NCBI GenBank assembly: GCA_905205085.1
Contig: CAJLCG010000024.1
Span: forward strand, 1-27,551
Source: an uncultured Oscillospiraceae bacterium
GTDB lineage: Bacteria > Bacillota > Clostridia > Oscillospirales > Oscillospiraceae
DNA: 27,551 nt
Direction of reading: 5' to 3'
Shown: piece by piece, positions 1 through 7,170 of the stretch
Layout of the letters: each line of letters starts with the position of its first letter
How positions within the stretch are numbered: the stretch's first letter is position 1
Notes under the pieces: model-generated
Seen by the model: the letters and a program-made list of their open reading frames with translations, nothing else
What the model was told of the DNA's origin: nothing
Databases searched by the model: none
Translations under genes and position numbers: made by a program

Positions 1-102
1 AAGAATCTTCTCCGTACGGAACTGGATTGGTTTGTGAGCGGCTCTTTTTTTACGCAGCTGTCTGCGGTACTCTCCGTGCTGCGACATATTTACCTTTAAA
101 AA
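1..102 (+). CDS. Possible 3' end of an unidentified plus-strand gene (partial)
   Basis: Frame 1 is open from the window edge for 33 codons and closes with TAA at 100-102. The visible peptide ends in LRHIYL and includes the stretch TELDWFVSGSFF. I do not recognise a family. If real, the gene would converge on the minus-strand cluster that ends at 155. Only the C-terminal tail is visible, so a chance open frame is quite possible. Confidence 0.3.
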
Positions 103-154
103 TCAGCTCTAGGTCCAGAAACATGGGGCAGAACCGTTTTTCTGTCTTGCACGG

Positions 155-1099
155 TCACTTGGGAATCCGCGCCTCATAGTCCTTCAGCGCCTGGTCCCAG
201 CCGCTGTATGCCGGGTCTGTCCGGTGGTCGGTCAGCCCGCCCCGGTCCCGCAGATAGTCGGCCAGGAAGGAGGTAACCTTCACCGAGCCGAAGTGGTTCA
301 GGTGATCCCCCTTGTCAAAGGTATCCTTGGTCCAATCGATGCCAAGGGACTCCAGGTTCAGATCCACATAGTCACACCCTAGCTCGTCGGCAAATTTTTG
401 GATGCCGTTGTGCCGCTCATAGCTCCAGTTGACGGGGCTGGGCGTACTCACCAGCAGCAGCTGGGCGCCGTGGCGGTCGCACAGCTCCTTGATAGCCTTC
501 ACATAGTACTGGTTCACCACAGCGATGGAGGCCGCCTTGTCCGTAGGGTGCATATATTCCTTGTTGTCACAGGGCACCACCTTGGTGATGTGGGCGTGGC
601 CTTTATAGGGGTGAGTCTGGGTGGCAGTGATCGACTGGGTAAAGTCGGCGGGGCTCAGACTCTTCCAGCGATCGTGATAGCGAAACACGGGGAAGGTGCT
701 GGACAGCTCCTCCAGCACCACGTTGTCCAGCTTGATGGGGCGGTAGATGGCCAGCGTCTCCAGAATCACCACCTTGGGCTTCTGCTTCTCCAGGGCCCGC
801 TCCAGCAGGGTCTTAGTGTAGGTAAGCTTCTGGGCGTCGGTACCGCAGGTAAAGCTGGTGTAGCCGGTTTCCTTCCACATCAGCAGCGGGGAGTAGGAGT
901 TATAGGATTCGCTGTCCCCCATGACCAGGATGTCGATGGAGTCCGGAGGTTCGGCCAGGATGCCGTTGGCCCGTACATGCTCCATTCCCGCCTCCTCGGT
1001 GTTATCTTTCGGTATAAATATACGTGATGTAATGAAAAATAAGGCGATCAGGCCGGCAAAGAAGAGCAGCCAGGCCATCACCCGCCTGAAATAAGCCAT
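155..1099 (-). CDS. SGNH-hydrolase-like, membrane-anchored protein (DltD-type partner of the MBOAT)
   Basis: This 314-residue protein has one N-terminal hydrophobic anchor (about residues 7-27) followed by an extracytoplasmic domain. GDSES at 61-65 resembles the SGNH block I nucleophile motif, with Ser63 the likely nucleophile. The C-terminal HLN..G motif (His266, with Asp262 and Asp265 beside it) fits the catalytic His/Asp block. In known systems DltD- and AlgX/AlgJ-type SGNH proteins work with a membrane MBOAT to place an acyl or aminoacyl group on a cell-surface polymer, and the upstream neighbour here is an MBOAT only 18 bp away. The start is set by AAGGAGG seven bases upstream of the ATG. 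It is the last gene of the five-gene cluster. Family-level similarity to DltD is inferred from context and motifs; the acceptor polymer is unknown. Confidence 0.75.
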   Translation of the reverse strand: MAYFRRVMAWLLFFAGLIALFFITSRIFIPKDNTEEAGMEHVRANGILAEPPDSIDILVMGDSESYNSYSPLLMWKETGYTSFTCGTDAQKLTYTKTLLERALEKQKPKVVILETLAIYRPIKLDNVVLEELSSTFPVFRYHDRWKSLSPADFTQSITATQTHPYKGHAHITKVVPCDNKEYMHPTDKAASIAVVNQYYVKAIKELCDRHGAQLLLVSTPSPVNWSYERHNGIQKFADELGCDYVDLNLESLGIDWTKDTFDKGDHLNHFGSVKVTSFLADYLRDRGGLTDHRTDPAYSGWDQALKDYEARIPK

Positions 1100-1117
1100 G
1101 GAAAGCCTCCTTGGAAA

Positions 1118-2719
1118 TCAGAATCCCGCATAGATGGGGTCCACCGGCACATAGCCCGCACCGTAGGCGCCGAAGATGACAAGGGCCAGAATGACCCCAT
1201 AGTAGACGGCCACCCGCACCAAAACCGGCGACTCCAGAAGCCGGGTTCCAAGGTGGACGCCCCGCTCCTGCATCAGGCTGACCAGGAAGATGATGCCCAT
1301 GAGGATGGCCACGATGAGAAAATCCTTTCTCCCCATCCCCAGGGCAAACAGGCTCTGGTCCCGGACAGAGGCCAGGGAAAATTGGGTGACCATCTTATGG
1401 AACATGGCCAGCCCATTGTGCAGCCCGTTGGCTCGGAAGAACAGTTCTCCGATGCACACCAGCACGCCGGTGCGCACAATTTGAAAGCCCTGGTAGGGAA
1501 TGCTGGTGCGGGAGATGCCCAGCCGGTGGGTCAGTTTGACGGTCAGCGGCTGGGTCAGATTGCCCATCAAAATGAGGGCAAAGTGGTACAGGCCAAAGAA
1601 GATGTAGTTCCAGGCCGCCCCGTGCCACAGTCCGTTGCACAGCCAGACGCAAAACAGGGCGATAGACCCGGCCACCAGGGGGCCGTAGTGGCTGCCCAGG
1701 CGCTTGCGTGCCTTGGTGGTCAGCTTTTTCAGCGGCTTGGACATGGACAGGGGGTAGAAGATATAGTCCTTGAACCAGGTGCCCAGAGAAATGTGCCAAC
1801 GCTGCCAAAACTCGGGGATGGAGCGGGAGAAGAAGGGGCGCTGGAAATTCTCCGGAATCTGAAAGCCGAAGATCCGGCCCGCGCCCACCGCCAGGTCCAT
1901 GGTGCCGGAGAAGTCCATGTAGAGCTGGATGGTGTAGCACACGGCGGCCACGGCGATGACCAGCCCGTCGTAGTCCTCATAGTGATCAAAGACCGTCTTG
2001 ATGAGCAGATTGAGCCGGTCGGCCACCAGAATCTTTTTGATTAAACCGTAGCTCATCCGCTGCAGGCCCAGCAGGAAGTTTTGGTAGCGCAGCGCAGGGG
2101 CATCCCACAGCTGCTGGGCTGTCTGCTCATAGCGGCAGATGGGGCCCTCCATAAGCAGGGGAAAGAAGCTGAGATAGAGGGCCAGGCGGAAGAGATTGCG
2201 GTCGGCCGGGATCTTCTGGCGGTAGACGTCAAAGAGGTAGGAGGCCGCCTGCATGGTGTAAAAGGAGATACCGATGGGCAGCAGGAAGTAGGGAATGCGC
2301 AGCGTAATGGGAAGTGACCATGCGTGGAACAAGGCATTGAAGTTGGAGAAAAAGAAGGGGGTATATTTCAGCACCACCAGCATGCCCAGCTGGAACAAAA
2401 GCCCCAGGGCCAGAATCCTGCGCTGTCTGGTCTGGTCTCTGGCCCGAAGGGCCCGCCGCTCCTCCTTGGGCGCCTCCTCCAGGTCCTGTTTGGCACGGGC
2501 CTGCTCATGGGCCAGCCACCGCCCAGTGTGGTACATGGAGAGGGTGGACAGGAGCAAATAGGCGATCAGTTTTCCGCTGACCGCCCAGAAGCACACATAA
2601 CTAAACAGCAGCAAAACCGCCCGCCGGCCCCGCTGCCCCGCCACGGCGTAGAGCAAAACGGCGGCCGGCAGGTAGAGGGCCAGATATCCGGGGGAGAAGT
2701 AGGAGGAGAACGAGAGCAT
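1118..2719 (-). CDS. MBOAT family membrane O-acyltransferase (DltB/AlgI-like)
   Basis: This is a 533-residue polytopic membrane protein with roughly ten or more hydrophobic segments, a usual size for AlgI/DltB/PatA proteins, though longer than typical DltB (about 400). The MBOAT signature is clear: FWQRWHISLGTW around 304-315 contains the first conserved His (309), and NGLWHGAAWN around 362-371 contains the second, catalytic His (366). DltB-type MBOATs accept a thioester-bound aminoacyl group from a carrier protein on the cytoplasmic side and pass it across the membrane. Here the carrier gene ends one base upstream (stop 2721, start 2719), so translation is almost certainly coupled. The pairing with an SGNH protein downstream is the standard arrangement. 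The acyl group is probably not D-alanine, given the decarboxylase in the cluster, but that is inference. Confidence 0.88.
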   Translation of the reverse strand: MLSFSSYFSPGYLALYLPAAVLLYAVAGQRGRRAVLLLFSYVCFWAVSGKLIAYLLLSTLSMYHTGRWLAHEQARAKQDLEEAPKEERRALRARDQTRQRRILALGLLFQLGMLVVLKYTPFFFSNFNALFHAWSLPITLRIPYFLLPIGISFYTMQAASYLFDVYRQKIPADRNLFRLALYLSFFPLLMEGPICRYEQTAQQLWDAPALRYQNFLLGLQRMSYGLIKKILVADRLNLLIKTVFDHYEDYDGLVIAVAAVCYTIQLYMDFSGTMDLAVGAGRIFGFQIPENFQRPFFSRSIPEFWQRWHISLGTWFKDYIFYPLSMSKPLKKLTTKARKRLGSHYGPLVAGSIALFCVWLCNGLWHGAAWNYIFFGLYHFALILMGNLTQPLTVKLTHRLGISRTSIPYQGFQIVRTGVLVCIGELFFRANGLHNGLAMFHKMVTQFSLASVRDQSLFALGMGRKDFLIVAILMGIIFLVSLMQERGVHLGTRLLESPVLVRVAVYYGVILALVIFGAYGAGYVPVDPIYAGF

Positions 2720-2720
2720 C

Positions 2721-2951
2721 TTAGCCTTCCTCGCGCAGGCGCTGGATCATCTCCCAAAGGCGCTGGGCAGAGTTGAAGTTTTCCGGGATGATCTCCACGG
2801 TGGGAATGGTCACATCAAAGGCATCCTCCATCTCCGCCACCAGGGAGAGGATGTCCAGGGAGTCCAGATAGTGTCCGTCAATCAGCTCCTCACAGTGGAG
2901 GTAGTCCACATCGGGCTGGATCTCGTTCAAAATAGTCAGCAGCTCTTCCAT
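2721..2951 (-). CDS. Acyl/aminoacyl carrier protein (DltC-like)
   Basis: A 76-residue acidic protein of normal carrier length. Ser31 in LDSLDIL is the predicted 4'-phosphopantetheine attachment site, at the start of helix 2 as in ACP, PCP and DltC. It sits between the decarboxylase (22 bp upstream) and the MBOAT (1 bp downstream), so it should be loaded by the adenylating ligase of the same cluster and unloaded by the MBOAT. The ribosome site is weak (GTGAGACG), with no better start nearby. No phosphopantetheinyl transferase is encoded in the window. It could equally be called a peptidyl carrier protein; the dlt-like context is why I prefer DltC-like. Confidence 0.88.
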   Translation of the reverse strand: MEELLTILNEIQPDVDYLHCEELIDGHYLDSLDILSLVAEMEDAFDVTIPTVEIIPENFNSAQRLWEMIQRLREEG

Positions 2952-2973
2952 ACGATCGTCTCACTTTCTTTTA

Positions 2974-4149
2974 TCATTCATAATGGGGGGTGTTCAAGGT
3001 ACAGGTTTCAACCGGGCGGCGCAGGCAGAGCACCTGTCCGTCCGGGCGGCGCAGCAAAACAGAGGGCAGGTCCCGGCTGAGGAACAGGCTGATTCCCTCG
3101 GTCATGCAGTAGGCCCCGGCGCGGCCAAAGGCCAGCACATCCCCGATCTCCAGCCGGGAGAGGGGGAGCTGCTTGACTAGGATGTCATTGACGGTACACA
3201 GGGAACCGCAGATGTTCCAGTTCTCCACGCCGTCGCCGCTCCGGGGAGGCAGCAGCGCCACCTGGGGGCGGCGCATGGCCATGCTCTGGCCGAAGTAGAC
3301 CAGCTGGTGGATTCCTCCGTCCACAATGGCGTAGTTCTGACCCTGGTTGGTTTTCCGGTCCACCACCCGGGTCACATAGGTGCCGCAGCTGGCGGCGATG
3401 CTCCGCCCCAGCTCCAGGGTAAGTGTGCCGGTAAAGGACAGCTGGGCCAGCTGCTGGGCTGCCTGGACCAGAACCTCCTCGTCCTGCTCCGCGTCGTCGG
3501 CAAAGTAGGACACGGGGAAGCCGGGCCCCAGCTCCAGCTCGGGGATGGGGCCGTACTGGTCCTGGAGGGCGGTAAGAAACTCCTCCAGCATGCGAAGCTC
3601 CCGGGCCAGCCTTTTGACCGAGGTTTTCTGGGTTCCGGAGAAGTACTGGATGCCCCGCACCTCCATCCAGGGATCGAGGTGGGCCAGGATCTCCTGGATC
3701 TCCTGCCGCTCCAGGCCGAACTGGCTGCCGCTGGTCAGGCGCAGCAGCAACTTGAGACGCCGGTCATACTTCTGGGCCACCCGGCACAGCAGCTGGTACT
3801 GGGCCATGGACTCCACGGTGCAGATCATCTGCTCCACATCCTCCCGGCTGGCCAGCTCCTCCATCCACTGGGGGTCCTTGTATACCCCGGAGATCACATA
3901 CTGGCTGGGGTCCAGGCCAAGCTGGCGGCAGATGGCGTACTCCCCCGGGGAGCAGATCTCCAGCCGCTCCACCAGTCCGCCCAGTTCCCGGGCCAGGAAA
4001 GGGTTGGCCTTCACCGCATAGCACAGGCCGGTGTCCGGGGGCAGGACAGCCCGCAGGTGGGCCACCCGCCGCTCCAGCTCCTCCCCGTCAAAGAGGTAGA
4101 AGGGGGTGGGGAAGCGCTCCGTCAGAGAAAGCAGCTCCGATTCATGCAT
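2974..4149 (-). CDS. Fold-type III PLP-dependent amino-acid decarboxylase, DAP/ornithine decarboxylase superfamily
   Basis: This 391-residue protein is the usual length of diaminopimelate decarboxylase (LysA) relatives. YAVKANP (44-50) supplies the PLP lysine, Lys47. Further blocks in order are GIQYFSGTQ (166-174, in place of the GxHxHIGSQ of LysA), LGPGF (207-211), ELGRS (246-250), GSLC with Cys318, and AGAY (344-347). The CES motif whose Glu helps bind the distal end of DAP in LysA is CTV here, and SNYN near the C-terminus is absent, so it is probably not the housekeeping LysA. The start codon overlaps the stop of the ligase gene (ATGCATGA), so the two are translationally coupled. BtrK of butirosin synthesis is a known relative that decarboxylates a glutamyl group while it is attached to a carrier protein; the ligase/carrier neighbours make that type of chemistry attractive here. 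Substrate unproven. Confidence 0.85.
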   Translation of the reverse strand: MHESELLSLTERFPTPFYLFDGEELERRVAHLRAVLPPDTGLCYAVKANPFLARELGGLVERLEICSPGEYAICRQLGLDPSQYVISGVYKDPQWMEELASREDVEQMICTVESMAQYQLLCRVAQKYDRRLKLLLRLTSGSQFGLERQEIQEILAHLDPWMEVRGIQYFSGTQKTSVKRLARELRMLEEFLTALQDQYGPIPELELGPGFPVSYFADDAEQDEEVLVQAAQQLAQLSFTGTLTLELGRSIAASCGTYVTRVVDRKTNQGQNYAIVDGGIHQLVYFGQSMAMRRPQVALLPPRSGDGVENWNICGSLCTVNDILVKQLPLSRLEIGDVLAFGRAGAYCMTEGISLFLSRDLPSVLLRRPDGQVLCLRRPVETCTLNTPHYE

Positions 4150-5665
4150 GGCTCCCGCCCCCTTTCAGCAGTTCTTTCCGGTCGATCTTTCCGTTTTTGG
4201 TCAGCGGGAAGCGCTCCACCGCCGTCAAGGTACTTGGCACCATGAAGTAGGGGAGCTGCTCCTTGATCTGGCGGCGCAGCTGGGCCGCCTCCACCTCGCC
4301 CACATAGAAGGCGTGGATCTTCTGCCGCTCCTCCTGGTAGACGCAGCAGCACCGGTCCACCCCCGGAAGGGCGGACACCGCCCGCTCGATCTCCTCCAGC
4401 TCCACCCGGTGGCCCAGGTGCTTGATCTGGAAGTCCTTGCGGCCGCTGTACATCAGCTCTCCGTCCTCCGTGTACCGGCCCAAATCGCCGGTGCGGTAGA
4501 TGAGCTCGGGGTAGGCGGGGTTGCGGGGGTCGGGCACAAAGGCGGCGGCGGTCTGCTGGGGCGAGCGGTAGTAGCCCAGGGCCAACGCGGTACCCCGCAC
4601 GCACAGTTCGCCAATGGGGCCGGGCTCGTGGATCTCCCGGTCCTCCCCGTCCAGCAGGAAGACCTCCTCATTGGGGAAGGGGCGGCCGATGGGGATGCCC
4701 CCCTGGTAGTCCCGCTCCCGGTCCAGGATGTGGTAGGTGCAGTTGCAGGTGATCTCGGTGGGGCCATAGAGATTCACGAACTGCGCCTGGGGGAGGTGGT
4801 CCATCCAGGTCTTCAGGTGCTTGAGGGGCATGACCTCCCCGCTGAAGAGCACCTTGTTCACCGTGTCCGGGGTGCGGTAGTCCAGGCCGTGGAAGGTGCT
4901 GATAAGGCACAGGGCGGATACCGCCCAGATGAGGGCGGTGACCTTGTGCTCACACAAAAAGTCCAGCAGCTCCTTGGGCCGGGAGAAGAGCCGCCGGGGA
5001 ATGATGACCAGGGTGGCCTGGGCCTTCAAGGCCCCGTAGATGTCCTTCACCGACACATCAAAGTCAAAGGGGGCCTGGTTGCCGATGCGGTCGTTTGAGG
5101 TAAAGGAGAAGGTGTCGGCAAAGACGTCGATAAAATCCAGCACCGAGCGGTGGCTCACCAGCACCCCCTTGGGCAGTCCGGTGGAGCCGGAGGTGAAGTT
5201 GACGTAGAGGGGGTCGGTGTCGATCATGGACGCCCGGATGGCAGCCAGCGGGGACTGGTCCTCCTGGCTGATCATCAGCTCCTCCACCAGCAGAATGGAG
5301 GAGGCGGGGAAGATCTCTTCCATTACGCTCCGGTGGGCCTGGTCCGTAATCACACAGGAGGCCCCCAGCACAGACTGAATTTGCTCCAGCCGGGCTGTGG
5401 GCAGCTCGGGGTTGAAATAGGAGTAAAAGCCGCCGGCATATACCACGCCGAAGAAGGCGCTCAGGGCGGCGCAGCCTTTTTCCATGTAGACGGCCACCGG
5501 CTGCCGGGGCCGGATATGCCGGGACAGGGCGGCGCCCACCGCCCGGCTGATATGGCACAGCTCCTGGTAACTCAGGCTGCGGGTCTCATCCACACAGGCG
5601 GTCTGGCCCGGGGAGAGAGAGGCGGCCCGCTCCAGGTATTGAAGCACGTTTCGAATGGGAATCAC
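4142..5665 (-). CDS. AMP-forming amino-acid:carrier ligase (DltA-like adenylation enzyme)
   Basis: A 507-residue adenylate-forming enzyme predicted to activate an amino acid with ATP and load it onto the carrier at 2721-2951. Core motifs in order: the P-loop-like TSGSTGLPKG (158-167), FDFDVS (200-205) with Asp203 in the position that contacts the substrate amino group in NRPS/DltA enzymes, YGPTE (300-304), RTGD (391-394) and NGKID with catalytic Lys493. Length and the blocks around FSGEVMP (274-280) and GRKDFQIKHLGHR match DltA rather than multidomain NRPS. The pocket residue that is Cys in the FCGEV block of D-alanine-specific DltA is Ser275 here. The start is GTG; an in-frame stop upstream leaves few alternatives, and the Shine-Dalgarno sequence is poor. 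It is the first gene of the cluster. It could be mis-annotated as dltA; I think the substrate differs. Confidence 0.87.
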   Translation of the reverse strand: MIPIRNVLQYLERAASLSPGQTACVDETRSLSYQELCHISRAVGAALSRHIRPRQPVAVYMEKGCAALSAFFGVVYAGGFYSYFNPELPTARLEQIQSVLGASCVITDQAHRSVMEEIFPASSILLVEELMISQEDQSPLAAIRASMIDTDPLYVNFTSGSTGLPKGVLVSHRSVLDFIDVFADTFSFTSNDRIGNQAPFDFDVSVKDIYGALKAQATLVIIPRRLFSRPKELLDFLCEHKVTALIWAVSALCLISTFHGLDYRTPDTVNKVLFSGEVMPLKHLKTWMDHLPQAQFVNLYGPTEITCNCTYHILDRERDYQGGIPIGRPFPNEEVFLLDGEDREIHEPGPIGELCVRGTALALGYYRSPQQTAAAFVPDPRNPAYPELIYRTGDLGRYTEDGELMYSGRKDFQIKHLGHRVELEEIERAVSALPGVDRCCCVYQEERQKIHAFYVGEVEAAQLRRQIKEQLPYFMVPSTLTAVERFPLTKNGKIDRKELLKGGGSHA

Positions 5666-5709
5666 CTGCCGTAGTAAAATACAACAGCTCTAATCTGCTG
5701 TTTGACCTT

Positions 5710-5763
5710 ATCATAGCAGGCGCTGCTTAACGATTTACGGTAAGGAATCTTAAAGATTCTTAA
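5710..5763 (-). promoter_or_regulatory. Promoter of the dlt-like cluster with TTAAG direct repeats
   Basis: Reading the minus strand, TATGAT at 5710-5715 is a good -10 but has no recognisable -35 at 17 bp. Instead there are TTAAG boxes at 5759-5763 and 5749-5753, exactly 10 bp apart, and a third at 5726-5730. The first two also form a 15-bp palindrome (GAATCTT-A-AAGATTC, 5745-5759). Direct repeats one helical turn apart before a promoter lacking a -35 are typical of OmpR-family response-regulator activation; streptococcal CiaR sites have the same half-site with an 11-bp period. The regulator is not in the window. Confidence 0.5.
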
Positions 5764-5818
5764 CCTGTATATTCAGCCAGCGTACAGGTAGGCCCTCTTT
5801 TCCAGGGAAAAACAGAAC

Positions 5819-5863
5819 CCGCCGGATGCGCGGCAGAGACATCTCAGCTCGCGCATCCGGCGG
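5819..5863. terminator. Strong hairpin between the FUSC gene and the dlt-like cluster
   Basis: Perfect 14-bp stem (5819-5832 with 5850-5863, CCGCCGGATGCGCG and its complement) and a 17-nt loop. On the plus strand it is followed directly by TTTT; on the minus strand the T-rich stretch TTCTGTTTTT follows after two bases. It lies about 55 bp past the stop of the minus-strand gene at 5919, so it most likely ends that transcript and insulates the cluster promoter. Confidence 0.7.
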
Positions 5864-5918
5864 TTTTATCCGCGTGTTTATATACGTTTTGTTATATTTG
5901 ATTGAGGATATTACATTT

Positions 5919-6842
5919 TTAGCGCCGGCGGCCGGCCAATTGGCCCTTCAGCTTCTGCCGCAGCCTCAGCACCTGGGACACATGGTAGTTTGACACCACG
6001 TCCTCGGTGGTCTCCGAGACGCCGAGCTCCTCCCGGCTCACCTTCGCCCCCAGGGCCAGCAGAGCCTGGCGGTTTTCCCGGTTCAGGCGGCCCATAGTCG
6101 GCATGGCGCACAAGGCCTCCAGCTCCACCAGCAGCGCCTGGGCAGTGTCCTCGCAGGTGATCAGCTGCTGGATCTCCCGCTTCTGACGCTTGCGCCGCAG
6201 CAGCCGCTGCTGGGAAAACAGGGCCAGCTGCCCCTCCAGCGCGTCAATCTTCTCCCCCAGATCGTCCGCCTTGGGCAGGTGGTCATCCCCGTCGAACAGG
6301 TCCTCCAAAATGCAGATGAGGTCTCCGTCCAGCCCCTCCATCATCCGCCTGATTTTCCGGCTGTTGTCGTAGGGGAAAATCAGGGTATTGACCAGCATGC
6401 CGATGGCCAGTCCGATGGCGGTATCCCAGATACGGCCCAGGGAGTAGGAGAGGGCCTCTACCTCCGGATTGAGGCAGATATTCACCAGCACCAGGCAGGG
6501 CAGCACCGGAACCAACTTCAGCTTCAGGTGGTGGTAGCTGGTAATGATGAGCATAATGCCGATACCTACCCCCACAATGCTGGGTACATGCAGGGCCATC
6601 AGGGTCAGCGCCAGCAGCGCCCCCACGCTCACCCCGCAGATCTGGGTGGCGCAGGCCAGCAGGGAGGCGGTAAAGGTGGGGCCTACGGCGGAAATGGCTC
6701 CAATGGTGGCGAACACCACCTTGGCCGGGCTGGCCCCATAATATTCGATTACCATCAGGGAGAGGGTCACCGCCAACGCGGTCTTGATGGTGCGCATTCC
6801 GATTGGCGTATGCTTAACCCGCAGTCCGTCCGGAAGTTTCAT
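5919..6842 (-). CDS. Aromatic acid exporter / FUSC family membrane protein
   Basis: This 307-residue protein has an N-terminal membrane half (about residues 15-160, some five or six hydrophobic segments) and a charged, helical cytoplasmic C-terminal half (about 165-307) rich in Arg, Lys and Glu. The opening GMRTIKTALAVTLSL and the layout of short membrane helices followed by a long soluble domain match the aromatic-acid-exporter (ArAE/DUF939) and FUSC-type proteins of Firmicutes, whose substrates are mostly unknown. AAAGGAG lies 7 bases before the ATG. It is monocistronic, with its own consensus promoter (6980-7008), a 130-nt structured leader and a terminator (5819-5863). Whether it exports an aromatic acid made by the fermentation genes nearby is only a guess. 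Confidence 0.75.
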   Translation of the reverse strand: MKLPDGLRVKHTPIGMRTIKTALAVTLSLMVIEYYGASPAKVVFATIGAISAVGPTFTASLLACATQICGVSVGALLALTLMALHVPSIVGVGIGIMLIITSYHHLKLKLVPVLPCLVLVNICLNPEVEALSYSLGRIWDTAIGLAIGMLVNTLIFPYDNSRKIRRMMEGLDGDLICILEDLFDGDDHLPKADDLGEKIDALEGQLALFSQQRLLRRKRQKREIQQLITCEDTAQALLVELEALCAMPTMGRLNRENRQALLALGAKVSREELGVSETTEDVVSNYHVSQVLRLRQKLKGQLAGRRR

Positions 6843-6869
6843 GGACGCCGCTCCTTTCCACGTTCTATC

Positions 6870-6891
6870 TATCCCGCCAGGTGGCGGGATA
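6870..6891 (-). other. Hairpin in the 5' leader of the FUSC-like gene
   Basis: ATCCCGCC / GGCGGGAT form an 8-bp perfect stem (9 with the outer T-A pair) around a 4-nt loop, 28 bp before the start codon and just upstream of the Shine-Dalgarno sequence. No T-run follows it, so it is not an intrinsic terminator. It could affect translation or be a protein-binding palindrome. Confidence 0.45.
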
Positions 6892-6979
6892 TGCCATTTT
6901 CAAATCCTGATGCTGCGCCTGGATGAACCTGTGCCAGGGGGCCGGGCGTTCTCTGCTTATCCTGCCAGGAATGCCGTTC

Positions 6980-7008
6980 ATTATAACGAATTTCCATTCT
7001 TTTGTCCA
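6980..7008 (-). promoter_or_regulatory. Sigma-70/A promoter of the FUSC-like gene
   Basis: On the minus strand TGGACA (7003-7008) and a perfect TATAAT (6980-6985) are separated by 17 bp. Transcription would start near 6973, giving a leader of about 130 nt. It lies just downstream of the terminator of the AEC gene, which supports an independent transcript. Confidence 0.75.
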
Positions 7009-7029
7009 GATAAATGCATTTTAAAAACA

Positions 7030-7057
7030 ATGGGGCGCTCCAAATGGAGCGTCCCAT
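7030..7057 (-). terminator. Intrinsic terminator after the AEC transporter gene
   Basis: A 12-bp stem with one G-T pair (ATGGGGCGCTCC 7030-7041 and GGAGCGTCCCAT 7046-7057) and an AAAT loop. On the minus strand it is followed by TTGTTTTT. It lies 113 bp past the AEC stop codon. The interval 7058-7170 between them holds nothing else I can recognise. Confidence 0.75.
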
Positions 7058-7170
7058 TTATTGTCTGAATAAAAAGTCTCACGAAAAAAGTTTGTGTTGA
7101 TTTTCGGTTTTTCCAGCGTCATCCGGGATTGTGAAGGCAGCGGAGTCCACAGAGCAGATACGCCGGGTTT

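Noticed and set aside
4106..5098. Long plus-strand open frame (330 codons) opposite the ligase gene, and similar ones opposite most genes (for example 3307-4245, 12220-13230).
   Set aside because: Antisense frames in GC-rich coding DNA; repetitive Leu/Gly/Gln/His composition, no recognisable domains, and the minus-strand genes carry clear motifs and ribosome sites.
155..5665. Annotating the cluster simply as dltABCD for D-alanylation.
   Set aside because: A coupled PLP decarboxylase sits between ligase and carrier, the pocket Cys is Ser, and the MBOAT is longer than typical DltB.
6784..7068. 94-codon plus-strand frame spanning the FUSC promoter and terminator hairpin.
   Set aside because: Overlaps a consensus minus-strand promoter and an intrinsic terminator; no recognisable protein.
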